64,000 nt of DNA from Campylobacter sp. CCUG 57310. Lineage in GTDB: Bacteria > Campylobacterota > Campylobacteria > Campylobacterales > Campylobacteraceae. A program made the translations under genes and the position numbers. How positions within the stretch are numbered: the stretch's first letter is position 1; each line of letters opens with the position of its first letter. The stretch covers positions 1,674,001-1,738,000 of the forward strand of contig NZ_CP053845.1 of the NCBI RefSeq assembly GCF_013201975.1, given 5' to 3'. The notes under the pieces are model-generated. The model worked only from the letters and a program-made list of their open reading frames with translations, was not told the origin of the DNA and made no database searches. This document shows positions 8,315-16,948 of the stretch, one piece after another.

Positions 8315-9156
8315 GAATTTTAAGCGCGATTTTTGCCTTAGCTATCTCTTTATTTGCATCAAATTTACTCACTTACAACATCTACGAAAGAAGCGATAGA
8401 GTAGATATCATGCTTAGCTTTGACGCGCCTTATGAGGGAAATATCTTTCAAAAACACGAAAACGATATGACTATGCTGATATTTAATGCGCTAAATTTCG
8501 ATCAGGTAGTCGATAAAAATATAAATTCTAAAATTTTGCAAGAAATTTACATAGAGCCAAAACAAAATAGCGTGGTCTTGAGCCTAAAAAGCAGCTCAAA
8601 CGTCGCAGTTACAGCATCAAAGACAACTGATGGATTTGGACTTAGAGTAAGAGTAACCCAAACGGCTTTAGGCTCAGCCGAAAATGAAAACAGACTAAGT
8701 AGCGTTCAGATAAATGCTCCAAGCTCTATCCCGTCTCAAAGCGAAGAGAGCTTGGTCGGAGCAAGGTATTATATGGTGATCGGCGTACTCTTTGCGCTTC
8801 TTATAACTCTTTTTATCATCAAAAGAGCCATCAAGGCAAAAGGCGGCATGCCCTATGCAAAAACGCCGAAATTTGCAAATCTCTTTAGCAAAAATAAAAA
8901 CGGCGGCGTTGAGGTGCTTTACGAAAAGCCGCTTGATAGGTTTAACAAAGTAATGCTTTTAAGTCATATGAATAAAAAATATCTCGTGCTTGTAGGAAAT
9001 TCCAATGTCCTGCTTGATAAATTCGGCGAGGACAGAATAGAAAATGAAGATGATTTTGAAGCGTTTTTTGAAGAGAACAAACGAAAACTCGGGCAGTTTT
9101 TAGAAGAGCGCCAAAACTCGCTAAGTGCTTATAAGGATAAGGCTAGCAAGGATTAG
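8311..9156 (+). CDS. fliO: FliO-type flagellar export protein with N-terminal periplasmic domain
   Basis: The 281-residue protein has an N-terminal signal sequence, a periplasmic region of about 120 residues with beta-strand pattern (FDAPYEGNIFQ, NSVVLSLKSS) resembling an AMIN-type domain, a single transmembrane helix near 150-172 and a cytoplasmic C-terminal domain. That last domain contains the FliO-like strand pattern LDRFNKVMLLSHMNKKYLVLVGN. As I recall, FliO was assigned in Helicobacter pylori to the gene next to fliN, and this gene has that position and architecture. FliO assists assembly of the FliP pore of the export gate. Length and the extra periplasmic domain exceed enteric FliO (about 120 residues). 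Naming is by position and architecture rather than strong sequence identity. Confidence 0.62.
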   Translation: MRILSAIFALAISLFASNLLTYNIYERSDRVDIMLSFDAPYEGNIFQKHENDMTMLIFNALNFDQVVDKNINSKILQEIYIEPKQNSVVLSLKSSSNVAVTASKTTDGFGLRVRVTQTALGSAENENRLSSVQINAPSSIPSQSEESLVGARYYMVIGVLFALLITLFIIKRAIKAKGGMPYAKTPKFANLFSKNKNGGVEVLYEKPLDRFNKVMLLSHMNKKYLVLVGNSNVLLDKFGEDRIENEDDFEAFFEENKRKLGQFLEERQNSLSAYKDKASKD

Positions 9157-9161
9157 GTCTG

Positions 9162-9215
9162 ATGAGTGATTTAGAAATTTACAAAATTAAAAGCGATTTT
9201 TTGCAATCTCAATAA
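9162..9215 (+). other. Possible 17-codon open frame, perhaps a gene remnant
   Basis: An ATG five bases after the fliO stop opens a 17-residue frame (MSDLEIYKIKSDFLQSQ). It has a plausible upstream AGG, but it is followed by an AT-rich stretch of about 90 bases with no continuation. It could be a minimal peptide or a leftover N-terminus. Nothing beyond the frame supports expression. Confidence 0.15.
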
Positions 9216-9307
9216 CTCACAAAAACCAACTTAATCACAAAAAGAAAACTTTGCGCCACTAATCCGAAAAAGAAAATTAAAAAAACGCTTTAAATGACTT
9301 AAAAATC

Positions 9308-10756
9308 TTAAACAAAAATCAGCGCAAAGGTAGCAGGTTTTGCGATCTTTTTTAAGCTCTCTTTCGCCATAAAATTTTCTTTTGCGCCGCTAATTTGCAA
9401 AGTATGATTTACAAACTCAAATTTAAGCTTTTTATGCGTGCAGTTGATATCTAAATTTTTAGCCAAATTTAGCATAAAACTCAGCCATCTAACAGTATCT
9501 TCGCTAGGAAGCAGGCTCTTAAATTTTTCAAATTCGCCTAAATTTTTCTTGCCGTTCATACCGATAATAGTAGCTATAAGACTCTTTTGCTCGTGTGAAA
9601 ATCCGTAGTTTAGAGCATTTATAACGAAATTTGACGAGTTTATATGCTCTCCGTAAAACCCAAGACATCCGCCTATATTATAAAGTTTAGCCGCCACTTC
9701 AAGTTCTCGCGCAAATTTATCATCAATCCCGTGCAGAGGCTTTAGCGCTTCAAATATATCTTTTGCATATTTTACTACAGCCTTATCTGAAGTGTCTAAA
9801 AATCGATCCTGCAAGCTTTTTACGCTTGGGTTGAAATTCGGCGGAAATTTCTTGCTTGGACGTAAAAGATCGCTTAGATAAACGCCTTCTCTAAGTCCGG
9901 CTCCGCTAGTATAAACGCGCTCGCAGTCAAGACGCGAAACGATACTTAAAAATATAAACGCACCCTCTCTAATCGTATCAAAACGATCCTTTTTGACGTA
10001 AAATTTAGCCAGATCAAGCACGCTAGCTTCGGTTAAATCCTTGATAAAGCCCTTGTAGTCGCTAAATTTGTAACTAAAGTTATGCACGCTTTTTAGCGCG
10101 TAGTTTTGCATCTGCATTATGCAGTTTGATATGGCTCTGAGGCTTCCGCCTATGGCTACGACGTTTTTAGACTTAAAGCTTTGCGGAAGTTGCTTTAAAA
10201 CATCTTTCATGAAGCCATCAAGCCCTTTTAGATTTTTCTTATCGAAAAACAGCTCTTTAAGCCTAACTGTGCCCACATCAAGAGAGATGCTTTCAAGTAT
10301 CTTTCCGTCTTTTACCAGCGCAAGCTCGGTTGAGCCACCACCGATATCGATAGTAACAAACTCATCAAGCGGCTCAAGCAAATTCAAAGCCGCTATCGCT
10401 CCGAAATTCGCCTCATCAACACCCTTTACCACCTTTAAATTTAGCCCCAAATTTCGCTTTACCAGCTTTATAAACTCATTTGCGTTAGGTGCGTCTCTAA
10501 GGGCTGAAGTGCCCATGCAAAAGACTTTATGACACTTATAGCTCTTGGCGATATTTTTAAACTCGCCAAGTGCGTCAAGAGCCTTTTTCATCGATTTTTC
10601 GCTTATCGCTCCACCGTCTTCATAAGCACCCTCTCCAAGCCTTACTTTCATCTTAAATTCGCCCGGTATATAAAAAGCGTACCTTGAAGTCTTTTCAAAT
10701 ATAGCCATTCTCATAGAGTTTGATCCAAGGTCTATAACGGCGGTTCTCTTAGCCAT
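9308..10756 (-). CDS. Ppx/GppA family exopolyphosphatase/pppGpp phosphatase
   Basis: The 482-residue protein has the actin-like ATPase fold of Ppx/GppA. The phosphate 1 loop VIDLGSNSMRMAIF is at residues 7-20 and the phosphate 2 loop TIDIGGGSTELALV at 135-148. A C-terminal HD-like helical region (residues about 320-480) follows. The family hydrolyses terminal phosphates of inorganic polyphosphate or converts pppGpp to ppGpp, both linked to stationary-phase and stress responses. The sequence does not decide between the two. It sits on the minus strand, convergent with fliO and downstream of the cosR-kinase pair with a 29-bp gap, so it may be cotranscribed with them. The AAAGGGCG site before the ATG supports the start. 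Confidence 0.88.
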   Translation of the reverse strand: MAKRTAVIDLGSNSMRMAIFEKTSRYAFYIPGEFKMKVRLGEGAYEDGGAISEKSMKKALDALGEFKNIAKSYKCHKVFCMGTSALRDAPNANEFIKLVKRNLGLNLKVVKGVDEANFGAIAALNLLEPLDEFVTIDIGGGSTELALVKDGKILESISLDVGTVRLKELFFDKKNLKGLDGFMKDVLKQLPQSFKSKNVVAIGGSLRAISNCIMQMQNYALKSVHNFSYKFSDYKGFIKDLTEASVLDLAKFYVKKDRFDTIREGAFIFLSIVSRLDCERVYTSGAGLREGVYLSDLLRPSKKFPPNFNPSVKSLQDRFLDTSDKAVVKYAKDIFEALKPLHGIDDKFARELEVAAKLYNIGGCLGFYGEHINSSNFVINALNYGFSHEQKSLIATIIGMNGKKNLGEFEKFKSLLPSEDTVRWLSFMLNLAKNLDINCTHKKLKFEFVNHTLQISGAKENFMAKESLKKIAKPATFALIFV

Positions 10757-10785
10757 TGTTCGCCCTTTTTTGAGTTAAATTTAGG

Positions 10786-12123
10786 CTAAATTTTATCTTT
10801 TGATTTTTCATTTTTTGCTATCTTTTTAAATTTATTCTTTATATTTTTTCCGATCGGTAAAATAAGAGTAGAAACAGCTCCACTAATGCCATCTTTTCGG
10901 TTTTTGATACTAACGCTTCCACCAAGCGCTTGAGCCGCACCTTTGGCTAAAAATAGTCCAAGCCCTGCTCCGCCCTTGTCACCAAATCGTTTAAATGGAG
11001 CAAAAAGATCCTTACTTTCGTCAATGCCTATACCCTCATCAATAACTTCAATCACAAACTCGCTCTCTTTAAGCTTTGAGACAAGGGTTATGGTTGATTT
11101 TGGCGGTGAAAATTTAATAGCATTCTGGACAAAATTTTGCACAACGTGAATTAGTAGCGTAGGCTGAAGCGTCATATGAAGCGAGGCGGGAGAAAGATCG
11201 GTAGCCACGTCTTTATCATCGCCACGAGCTAAAATTTTAAAATTATTCGCCATTTCGTTTAAAAACTCGATGATATCAATGTTTGTTGCCTCTTCAAATT
11301 GCGCACCCTCTTGACGACCTATCTCAAGGATAGAACCTATCATCTTGTTCATCGAATTTATCGATTCGTTATTGTTTTTAAGCGCTTCTATGTAGCGCTC
11401 AGGCTCCCTTGGCTTAATAAGCGTAACTTCGTTTTTGGTTTTCATAACCGCAAGCGGAGTTTTAAGCTCGTGTGCAACCCCTATAAAAAGCTCTTTTTGA
11501 TACATTACGAAAGTTTGGATTCGCTCTATTAGTCGGTTTATACTCTTGCCAAGCGGCTCAAATTCGGAGGGAATTTCATCTAGACTAACTTCTTTTAAAA
11601 ACCGCTCGTTAAGTTGGCTTAGTTTAAAGCTTAAAATTTTAATAGGTACTAAAAGCATTCTGGATAAAAACAGGGCGTAAAAAAGCACCAGCAAGATAGA
11701 GGTAGCATTTACTATTAAAATATCAATCAAAATTTGATCTATCAATTTGCTTTGCTGAGTTGTCTCTTTAGTAAGCGTTATATGTGTATTTTCAACGTAT
11801 GGATAATAAAGCTTAAGATAGGTTTTTTTGCCTATTTTTTCATTTACGAAGTAGGGATTTTTAGCCTTGAGCTCTTCGTTTATGATTTTTATTTGAGTTG
11901 AGTTGTCGTTTAGTGTCATGTACTCAAAGCCTTCTCTCATCTTAGCTAAATTTGAGCTTGTGGAGATAAGTTTGGCTTCATACATCAAAGATTGTGAGAT
12001 GCTTTCATATATCGTTACTTTTATATAGTGATAAAGCATCACTGAAATGATAAGAATTAGCATCGTTGAAGCCGATGCTAATTGCAGTATAAATCTAGTT
12101 CTTAAGCTTTTTTTGGAAAGCAA
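10786..12123 (-). CDS. Sensor histidine kinase paired with the CosR-type regulator
   Basis: This 445-residue membrane kinase has two transmembrane helices (about 12-34 and 135-157) flanking a periplasmic sensor loop of about 100 residues. A HAMP-like segment and an H-box with phospho-acceptor H218 (GVAHELKTPLAVMK) follow. The HATPase domain shows the N-box QNFVQNAIKFSP, the G1 box DEGIGIDES and the G2 box GGAGLGLFLAKG. The start is a TTG inside the 3' end of the response regulator gene (22-bp overlap), with a GGA eight bases upstream, indicating coupling. As I recall, the orthologous regulator in C. jejuni is an orphan without a neighbouring kinase. The sensed signal is unknown. Confidence 0.9.
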   Translation of the reverse strand: MLSKKSLRTRFILQLASASTMLILIISVMLYHYIKVTIYESISQSLMYEAKLISTSSNLAKMREGFEYMTLNDNSTQIKIINEELKAKNPYFVNEKIGKKTYLKLYYPYVENTHITLTKETTQQSKLIDQILIDILIVNATSILLVLFYALFLSRMLLVPIKILSFKLSQLNERFLKEVSLDEIPSEFEPLGKSINRLIERIQTFVMYQKELFIGVAHELKTPLAVMKTKNEVTLIKPREPERYIEALKNNNESINSMNKMIGSILEIGRQEGAQFEEATNIDIIEFLNEMANNFKILARGDDKDVATDLSPASLHMTLQPTLLIHVVQNFVQNAIKFSPPKSTITLVSKLKESEFVIEVIDEGIGIDESKDLFAPFKRFGDKGGAGLGLFLAKGAAQALGGSVSIKNRKDGISGAVSTLILPIGKNIKNKFKKIAKNEKSKDKI

Positions 12124-12773
12124 AATCGATATCCGCGTCTTCTAACGGTTTCTATCGTGGAGATATTTAGCGGCTTATCCATTTTTTGGCGAATTTGGTT
12201 GATGGCAACTTCGATTACGTTTGGAGTAACTAGCTCAGGCTCTTCCCAGATAGCGTCTAATAGCTGCTCTTTAGATACGATTTGATCGGAGTGGCGAGCA
12301 AGGTGAGTTAAAACCTCAAACGGCTTGCCTTTTAGCTCGATATCTTGACCAAGATATGTGATTTTCTCCTCATCCGGATCAATTATAAGATCATCAATCT
12401 TGATTACATTGGTTCCGCCAAATCTAAGTCTTGCTTCGATTCTTGCCACAAGCACGTCAAAGTCAAACGGCTTTTTGATATAGTCATCAGCGCCTACTCT
12501 AAATGCCTTAACTTCGCTCTCTTTGTCATCTTTTGCAGAAAGCACAACTACAGCCGTGCGAGGCGATTTGCTCTTTATGATACTGATTAGATCTACGCCG
12601 TCGCCGTCAGGAAGCATCCAATCGGTAAGCACTAAGTCATAATTTCTAATTCCGATATAATACTCAGCGTCTTTAAAATTCTCAGAGCTATCCGTCTGAT
12701 AGCCAAATTCCTGCAAACCTTCAGCAATCGTTTTATTTAACGTTACTTCATCTTCTACTATTAAGATTCTCAT
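12102..12773 (-). CDS. cosR: CosR-type OmpR/PhoB family response regulator
   Basis: The 223-residue protein has a receiver domain (residues 1-118) and an OmpR-type winged helix. Its C-terminal part matches my recollection of C. jejuni CosR very closely (IDPDEEKITY, GKPFEVLTHLARHSDQIVSKEQ, TVRRRGYRFCFPK). CosR controls oxidative-stress genes, including ahpC and katA, and is essential in C. jejuni. Here the receiver keeps the acidic pocket (E7, D8), K104-type lysine (KKPFDF) and an aspartate at the phospho-acceptor site, D51 (VLTDWMLPDG). The start is the ATG at 12773, preceded by AAGGA; an upstream in-frame start adds 14 unlikely residues. It has a strong promoter at 12806-12834 and overlaps a kinase gene. 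Confidence 0.9.
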   Translation of the reverse strand: MRILIVEDEVTLNKTIAEGLQEFGYQTDSSENFKDAEYYIGIRNYDLVLTDWMLPDGDGVDLISIIKSKSPRTAVVVLSAKDDKESEVKAFRVGADDYIKKPFDFDVLVARIEARLRFGGTNVIKIDDLIIDPDEEKITYLGQDIELKGKPFEVLTHLARHSDQIVSKEQLLDAIWEEPELVTPNVIEVAINQIRQKMDKPLNISTIETVRRRGYRFCFPKKA

Positions 12774-12805
12774 TTTATTAATCCTTGGGGGTGTAAATTT
12801 TGTAG

Positions 12806-12834
12806 ATTGTAGCATAAATTAAGCGAGATTTCAA
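12806..12834 (-). promoter_or_regulatory. Sigma-70 promoter of cosR and its kinase
   Basis: On the minus strand a TTGAAA -35 element (12829-12834) is followed after exactly 17 bases by TACAAT (12806-12811), which is preceded by TG as in an extended -10. It lies 33 bases upstream of the cosR ATG. This is the best-formed promoter in the window. Confidence 0.65.
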
Positions 12835-12851
12835 GATACTTTAAAAAAAAT

Positions 12852-13169
12852 TTAATATTCAAGCTCTATCTTCGCTCCTACCAAGGCGTTTTTAAAAATT
12901 TCGGTTTTTAAAATTTCCATTTTTAGAAATTTTAAACCGCTAAATTTTTCTTTTAATTTTTGACTGCAAATTTCAAGAGAATTTTCAACGGTTTGAAATT
13001 TAAATTCCTCATAAACCGCCTCGACAAATTCAATCACTTCAACATAATCTATAAAATTTTCGCTTGCAAATTCGGCATTTATCCTAACCTTTTGCGGATT
13101 TGTTCGCTCAAATTCAAGCATACCGATAATAGTTTCAAACTCATAATCCTTAATAAGCGTAGTTATCAT
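12852..13169 (-). CDS. folB: Dihydroneopterin aldolase
   Basis: FolB converts dihydroneopterin to 6-hydroxymethyl-dihydropterin in folate synthesis. The 105-residue protein shows the tunnel-fold pattern. It has an N-terminal FETIIGMLEFERTNPQKVRI strand-loop (residues about 11-30), which holds the conserved pterin-binding Glu/Arg region. It also has the DYVEVIEFVEAVYEEF helix, FQTVENSLEICSQ and a closing VGAKIELEY strand. It is slightly shorter and more divergent than enteric FolB (about 120 residues), as expected for epsilonproteobacteria. It overlaps plsY by 4 bp (ATGA) and lies 78 bp from cosR. The arrangement cosR-folB-plsY matches C. jejuni as I recall it. Confidence 0.82.
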   Translation of the reverse strand: MITTLIKDYEFETIIGMLEFERTNPQKVRINAEFASENFIDYVEVIEFVEAVYEEFKFQTVENSLEICSQKLKEKFSGLKFLKMEILKTEIFKNALVGAKIELEY

Positions 13170-13780
13170 ATCACTTTGCTCTCTTGGCCGCTAAATAGCC
13201 TTTTAATGTTTGGAATATGCTTGTAAAATACTACAAAAGCGATTATAAAAATCGGTGCGTGCGAGTTGATCTCAGGAATTTGAGGATGGATTATAAAAGA
13301 TGAGATGATAAGCGCAAGTAGCGCGCTAAGCGAAGCAAGAGATGAAATTTTAAGCACGCGCCCCACTACAAACCAAACAGCAAGTGCGATACAAATTTCT
13401 ATCGGTAAAAATAGTGCTAGCACTCCCGCTCCTGTAGCCACACCCTTGCCACCTTCAAATTTCAAAAACGGAGAGTAGCAATGTCCGATAACCGCAAGAA
13501 CCGCCATAGCCCAAAGAGTAGCGTCGCTTAAGCCTGCAAATTTGGCTATAAGGATAGGTAAAACGCCCTTTAAGACATCAAGCACGACAGTTAAAACAGC
13601 TATTTTTTTGGCAAGTTTGGGATCTTTTTGCTTTAAAACGCGAAGCACATTAGTCGCTCCGATACTCTTGCTACCCTCATCTTTGATATTTACATTTGCA
13701 AAAATTTTAGCCAGTATAAGCCCGAAAGGAATTCCGCCAAGCAGATAAGCAAGTATATAAGCTATAATATTTTCATTCAT
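13166..13780 (-). CDS. plsY: Acyl-phosphate:glycerol-3-phosphate acyltransferase
   Basis: PlsY is the integral membrane enzyme that makes lysophosphatidate from glycerol-3-phosphate and acyl phosphate. The 204-residue protein has about five hydrophobic helices and the three cytoplasmic motifs: the DEGSKSIGATNVLR loop (motif 1), GHCYSPFLKFEGGKGVATGAG (motif 2 region) and the later loop before the last helix (FYKHIPNIKRLFSGQES). Its acyl-phosphate donor is made by PlsX, encoded at 20019 in this window. AGGAAAAAAAATG gives a good start. It overlaps folB, a neighbour pairing with no metabolic link but conserved in the genus. Confidence 0.93.
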   Translation of the reverse strand: MNENIIAYILAYLLGGIPFGLILAKIFANVNIKDEGSKSIGATNVLRVLKQKDPKLAKKIAVLTVVLDVLKGVLPILIAKFAGLSDATLWAMAVLAVIGHCYSPFLKFEGGKGVATGAGVLALFLPIEICIALAVWFVVGRVLKISSLASLSALLALIISSFIIHPQIPEINSHAPIFIIAFVVFYKHIPNIKRLFSGQESKVI

Positions 13781-13835
13781 TTTTTTTCCTGAGTTTATTT
13801 AAAAATATTATAGTAGTTAAATTTCTCTGATTTTC

Positions 13836-13872
13836 TTATAAATTTAAAACCGGCAGAGAGAATTCTCCGCCG
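13836..13872 (-). terminator. Intrinsic terminator after the retention-module gene
   Basis: On the minus strand an 8-bp stem with one mismatch (CGGCGGAG / CTCTGCCG, 13851-13872) and a 6-base loop lies directly after the stop at 13875. It is followed by GTTTTAAATTTAT. The U-run is interrupted, so strength is uncertain. Confidence 0.5.
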
Positions 13873-13874
13873 TA

Positions 13875-14570
13875 TTAACTAAAATCTGTTTGTATGTCGG
13901 TATCGATTTTTATGGATATCGTGCCTTTTTCACCAGCTGCGTCAAATTTCTCATACTTGACTTCGGTTGTAGCAGGCTCATCTTTTTTAAGTTCTTCTTT
14001 TGATAGAGTTACGCCACTTGTCGGTTCATCATCTATCTTAAGGACAGTTCCCTTATCCTTATCGCCAATATCAAGCAAATCTTGCTTGGATATACTTTTA
14101 AGATTTGAGCTGTCTTCTAGCTTTTCATTTTGATTGATACTCGTACTCTCAAGGCTTGCAACCTTGCTTAAATCAAGCGTAAAATCTGCCGAATAATCTT
14201 TAGAATCGTCCAAAGAAGCATTCTGCTCACTTAAAGCCGCCAATTCTTTATCGCTACCCCTATCCATATTTTCAAAATCACTTAAATTTAAATCAAGAAT
14301 CGCAATTTGCACGGAAGCAACCTGCAAGCTTGTCTCTTCGCCAAAGCTTTCGTTTAATACGACGCTTTGATCAAGCTTTAGCGCATCACTTCCTATCAGA
14401 GTTATCTCTTTATCACCAAGTGCAATTACAACTTTATCGTTTATGGAATTTGTGATGATAGTATCGCCTATCGTTACGCTATCGCCAACAACAAGCCCTA
14501 GAAACACGCCGTTTTCATCTTTTACAAAAGCGCTTCCTAGAATTTCTTTTACAGTACCGACGCTTGACAT
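13875..14570 (-). CDS. Short protein with LapA-type retention module
   Basis: The first 75 residues follow the pattern of the N-terminal retention module of LapA-type giant adhesins: GTVKEILGSAFVKDENGV, then GLVVGDSVTIGDTIITNS, then KVVIALGDKEITLIGSDALKLD. That module normally plugs the outer-membrane TolC channel and keeps a type I-secreted adhesin on the surface until LapG cleaves it. The remaining 150 residues are acidic and low in complexity, and include FDAAGEKG near residue 206, which resembles a di-alanine LapG site. The protein then stops at 231 residues with no repeats or RTX secretion signal, whereas adhesins run to thousands of residues. It may be a degraded adhesin, a stand-alone module or a diffusible decoy. 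AAGGA precedes the ATG. Confidence 0.6.
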   Translation of the reverse strand: MSSVGTVKEILGSAFVKDENGVFLGLVVGDSVTIGDTIITNSINDKVVIALGDKEITLIGSDALKLDQSVVLNESFGEETSLQVASVQIAILDLNLSDFENMDRGSDKELAALSEQNASLDDSKDYSADFTLDLSKVASLESTSINQNEKLEDSSNLKSISKQDLLDIGDKDKGTVLKIDDEPTSGVTLSKEELKKDEPATTEVKYEKFDAAGEKGTISIKIDTDIQTDFS

Positions 14571-14650
14571 AAAAATCCTTATTTTCTATTTTTGACGTTA
14601 TTGTAGTAAAAAATAAGGCTTTAGTATATTGTACCTTGGTACGATAAGGG

Positions 14651-16939
14651 TTATCGCCAGAGGATAACTACCTTTTCATCGTATATATCGCTATTTTTTG
14701 GAGAAATTTCTATCTCGTTTATGTCGATATTTTTTACATCGTTTTTCTCTTTTAGCTTGCCGGCCTCTTCTTCAAATTTGGCCATTAAGGCTTCTATATC
14801 TGCGTTTATTTCAGCTACGGTCTGTTCGCTAAGTTTTACATCATCACGCTCTTTTAGGATTTTGTTTGCGCTTTTTGCAGAGCTCGCCACTTTGCCTAAA
14901 TTTGTGCGACTTAGCAAATTTCTACCAAAGATTGCTCCTATTATGCTTGTCCCTACACTAATAGCAGCTTCAAGCCCCTTTGACTTAACCTCTTTTTGCT
15001 CTTTGTCTAATTTTAACAAGGCTTTATTTAGCTTATCTTCAAGCTTAGCCTTTTCTTTTTGAAATTTCTCGGTAAGTTTTGCCGTCTCATCTTCTAAAAT
15101 TTCATTACACTTATCGCTTAATCTTAGATAAAATTCCTCCCTGCTCTCACTTGGAGACGAATTTAGTCCAAGAGCGCTAAAAAGACTAAGTTTTACATTT
15201 CTATAAACATAATCTTTAAAATTTTTACTTACCGCCTTAAAGTCTTTTGCGTTGGTTATCATAGCGGGCAACTGAGCAAAGGACACCTTACCGCTTGGCT
15301 CGCCGACAGTAGCTATGCGTATATCCTGCGCCGCCTCACTCCAATCAATCTCGTTTTGCTCCTCATCGAGCCTATAAAGAAAACTCACTTCCTTAGTATG
15401 ATCAAGCCCCTTTTTAGCGTCATAAAACCTCACTCTGGCTTTAGCGTAAAGATAACCTTCAAGCTCATCGCTATTTGATGCGTAAATTTGCTCAATCTGC
15501 GGTGAGATTATAGGTTTAGCGCTAGTTTTTGAGCTTTTATTTTTTTGGTTTAAATTATCAGATTGAGCCTTTTTGTCTTGCATCAAATTTGAAATTTGCT
15601 CGCGGCTCAAAGGTCCCTTGAGGTAGCTTAATGCCCATCTGGTTGAGATAACGCTAAGCCCGTCTTCGTGAATGTTTTTAACTAAGAAATTTCGCTTGGC
15701 TAAATTTGAGATTAGATCCTCTATCTCTTTTTTATCCATGTCCGAGCCTGAAATTCCCGTCATGCCGTCAATGACGCGAGCTTTATCTTGGGCGGTTTGA
15801 AGTCTGCCGATAAACCATGTTCCGATATTACTAAGCCCTTTATAATCAAGATCGACAGGGTTTTGCGTGCTTAGGATAACGCCTAGTCCATGCGCGCGAG
15901 CCTGCTTTAAAAGCGTAAGCATCGGAGTTTTTGAAGGAGGATTGCCGTTTGGCGGAAAGAAGCCAAAAATTTCATCCATATATAAAATCGCCCTAAGCGA
16001 GCTTGTTCCCTCGGTCTTTCTCATCCAAGCGATGATCTCATTAAGCAAAAGTGTCACGAAAAACATGCGCTCGCTATCTTTAAGGTGTGAGATAGTAAAG
16101 ACATTGCAACGCGCCTTGCCGTTTTTATCAAACAGCATCTTGCCTATATCTAGGCGCTCGCCGTTTAACCAAGCCTTAAAATCAGGGCTTGCAAGAAGAG
16201 TGTTTATCTTTATGGCAAGCTTCATGCGCTCGCTTGAAGGGTAAAATTTCTCCACGTCAAACACGCCTATTTTCGCAAACGGCGGAGTTGCGATAAAGCC
16301 TATGAGCTCTTCAAGCGTCACGTCTGAGTTTTCTTTAAATTTGTGAGTAAAGATATTTGATATGAGCAAATGCTCTTTAGAATTTACATCATTATCAACA
16401 CCGATAAGCGATAAAATCGAGCTTGCAAGCGAGCTTACATACTCGCTAAATTCCTCCTCGTTATCCATATAAGGACAAGCAAAATCGCCAAGCAGAGCCA
16501 CACCGACTCCCGCAGAGCTCTTTGGAGTGTGAATTTTAAGCTCTACGCTATCTTTGAAAGTTTTTACGCGCTCTAAACTTTGAAACGAATTCTCTACACC
16601 TTTTTTCCAAGTTTGGCTCTCATTTTGCGCAAATTCCTCTACACTTAATCCTTTATTTTGAGCCTCGCTTTCTTCTATATAAGGCAAAAAATCCTCAACC
16701 TTCATATCCTCAAAAGCAAGCGCTAAATTCGTCATATCACCTTTTGGATCGATGATGATAGACGGGATATTATCTATACAAGCCTCTTCTAAAATCGTTA
16801 TACCAAGACCTGTTTTGCCGCTTCCAGTCATTCCGATAATCGCCGCATGTGTCGTTAAGTCTTTATTTTTATATAAAAACGGCTCTTTATCCTTAAGTCC
16901 TACATAAAACAGCTTTAAATTTTCTTGTATAGTTTTCAT
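14651..16939 (-). CDS. HerA/DUF853-type ATPase
   Basis: The 762-residue protein is a P-loop ATPase of the HerA/FtsK branch. The Walker A motif GMTGSGKT is at residues 36-43 right after a short N-terminal strand region. A FIIDPKGDMTNLA-type strand follows, then Walker B ILYMDEIFGF near 315 and the sensor-like LSTQNPVDLDYKG. The C-terminal third (about 590-700) is a long charged coiled coil followed by a glycine-containing hydrophobic patch (AAISVGTSIIGAIFG). That layout matches DUF853 (YjgR-like) proteins, whose biological role is not established; HerA relatives translocate DNA in repair or defence. It lies 9 bases after a PilZ gene and is probably cotranscribed with it. Confidence 0.8.
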   Translation of the reverse strand: MKTIQENLKLFYVGLKDKEPFLYKNKDLTTHAAIIGMTGSGKTGLGITILEEACIDNIPSIIIDPKGDMTNLALAFEDMKVEDFLPYIEESEAQNKGLSVEEFAQNESQTWKKGVENSFQSLERVKTFKDSVELKIHTPKSSAGVGVALLGDFACPYMDNEEEFSEYVSSLASSILSLIGVDNDVNSKEHLLISNIFTHKFKENSDVTLEELIGFIATPPFAKIGVFDVEKFYPSSERMKLAIKINTLLASPDFKAWLNGERLDIGKMLFDKNGKARCNVFTISHLKDSERMFFVTLLLNEIIAWMRKTEGTSSLRAILYMDEIFGFFPPNGNPPSKTPMLTLLKQARAHGLGVILSTQNPVDLDYKGLSNIGTWFIGRLQTAQDKARVIDGMTGISGSDMDKKEIEDLISNLAKRNFLVKNIHEDGLSVISTRWALSYLKGPLSREQISNLMQDKKAQSDNLNQKNKSSKTSAKPIISPQIEQIYASNSDELEGYLYAKARVRFYDAKKGLDHTKEVSFLYRLDEEQNEIDWSEAAQDIRIATVGEPSGKVSFAQLPAMITNAKDFKAVSKNFKDYVYRNVKLSLFSALGLNSSPSESREEFYLRLSDKCNEILEDETAKLTEKFQKEKAKLEDKLNKALLKLDKEQKEVKSKGLEAAISVGTSIIGAIFGRNLLSRTNLGKVASSAKSANKILKERDDVKLSEQTVAEINADIEALMAKFEEEAGKLKEKNDVKNIDINEIEISPKNSDIYDEKVVILWR

Positions 16940-16948
16940 AAATTCACT

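Noticed and set aside
10119-10532. 137-codon plus-strand frame inside the Ppx/GppA gene
   Set aside because: Antisense, Ser/Phe-rich shadow composition with no start signal.
12774-12815. Upstream in-frame extension of cosR by 14 residues
   Set aside because: The extension crosses the -10 region, lacks an RBS and does not fit the family N-terminus; AAGGA directly precedes the ATG at 12773.
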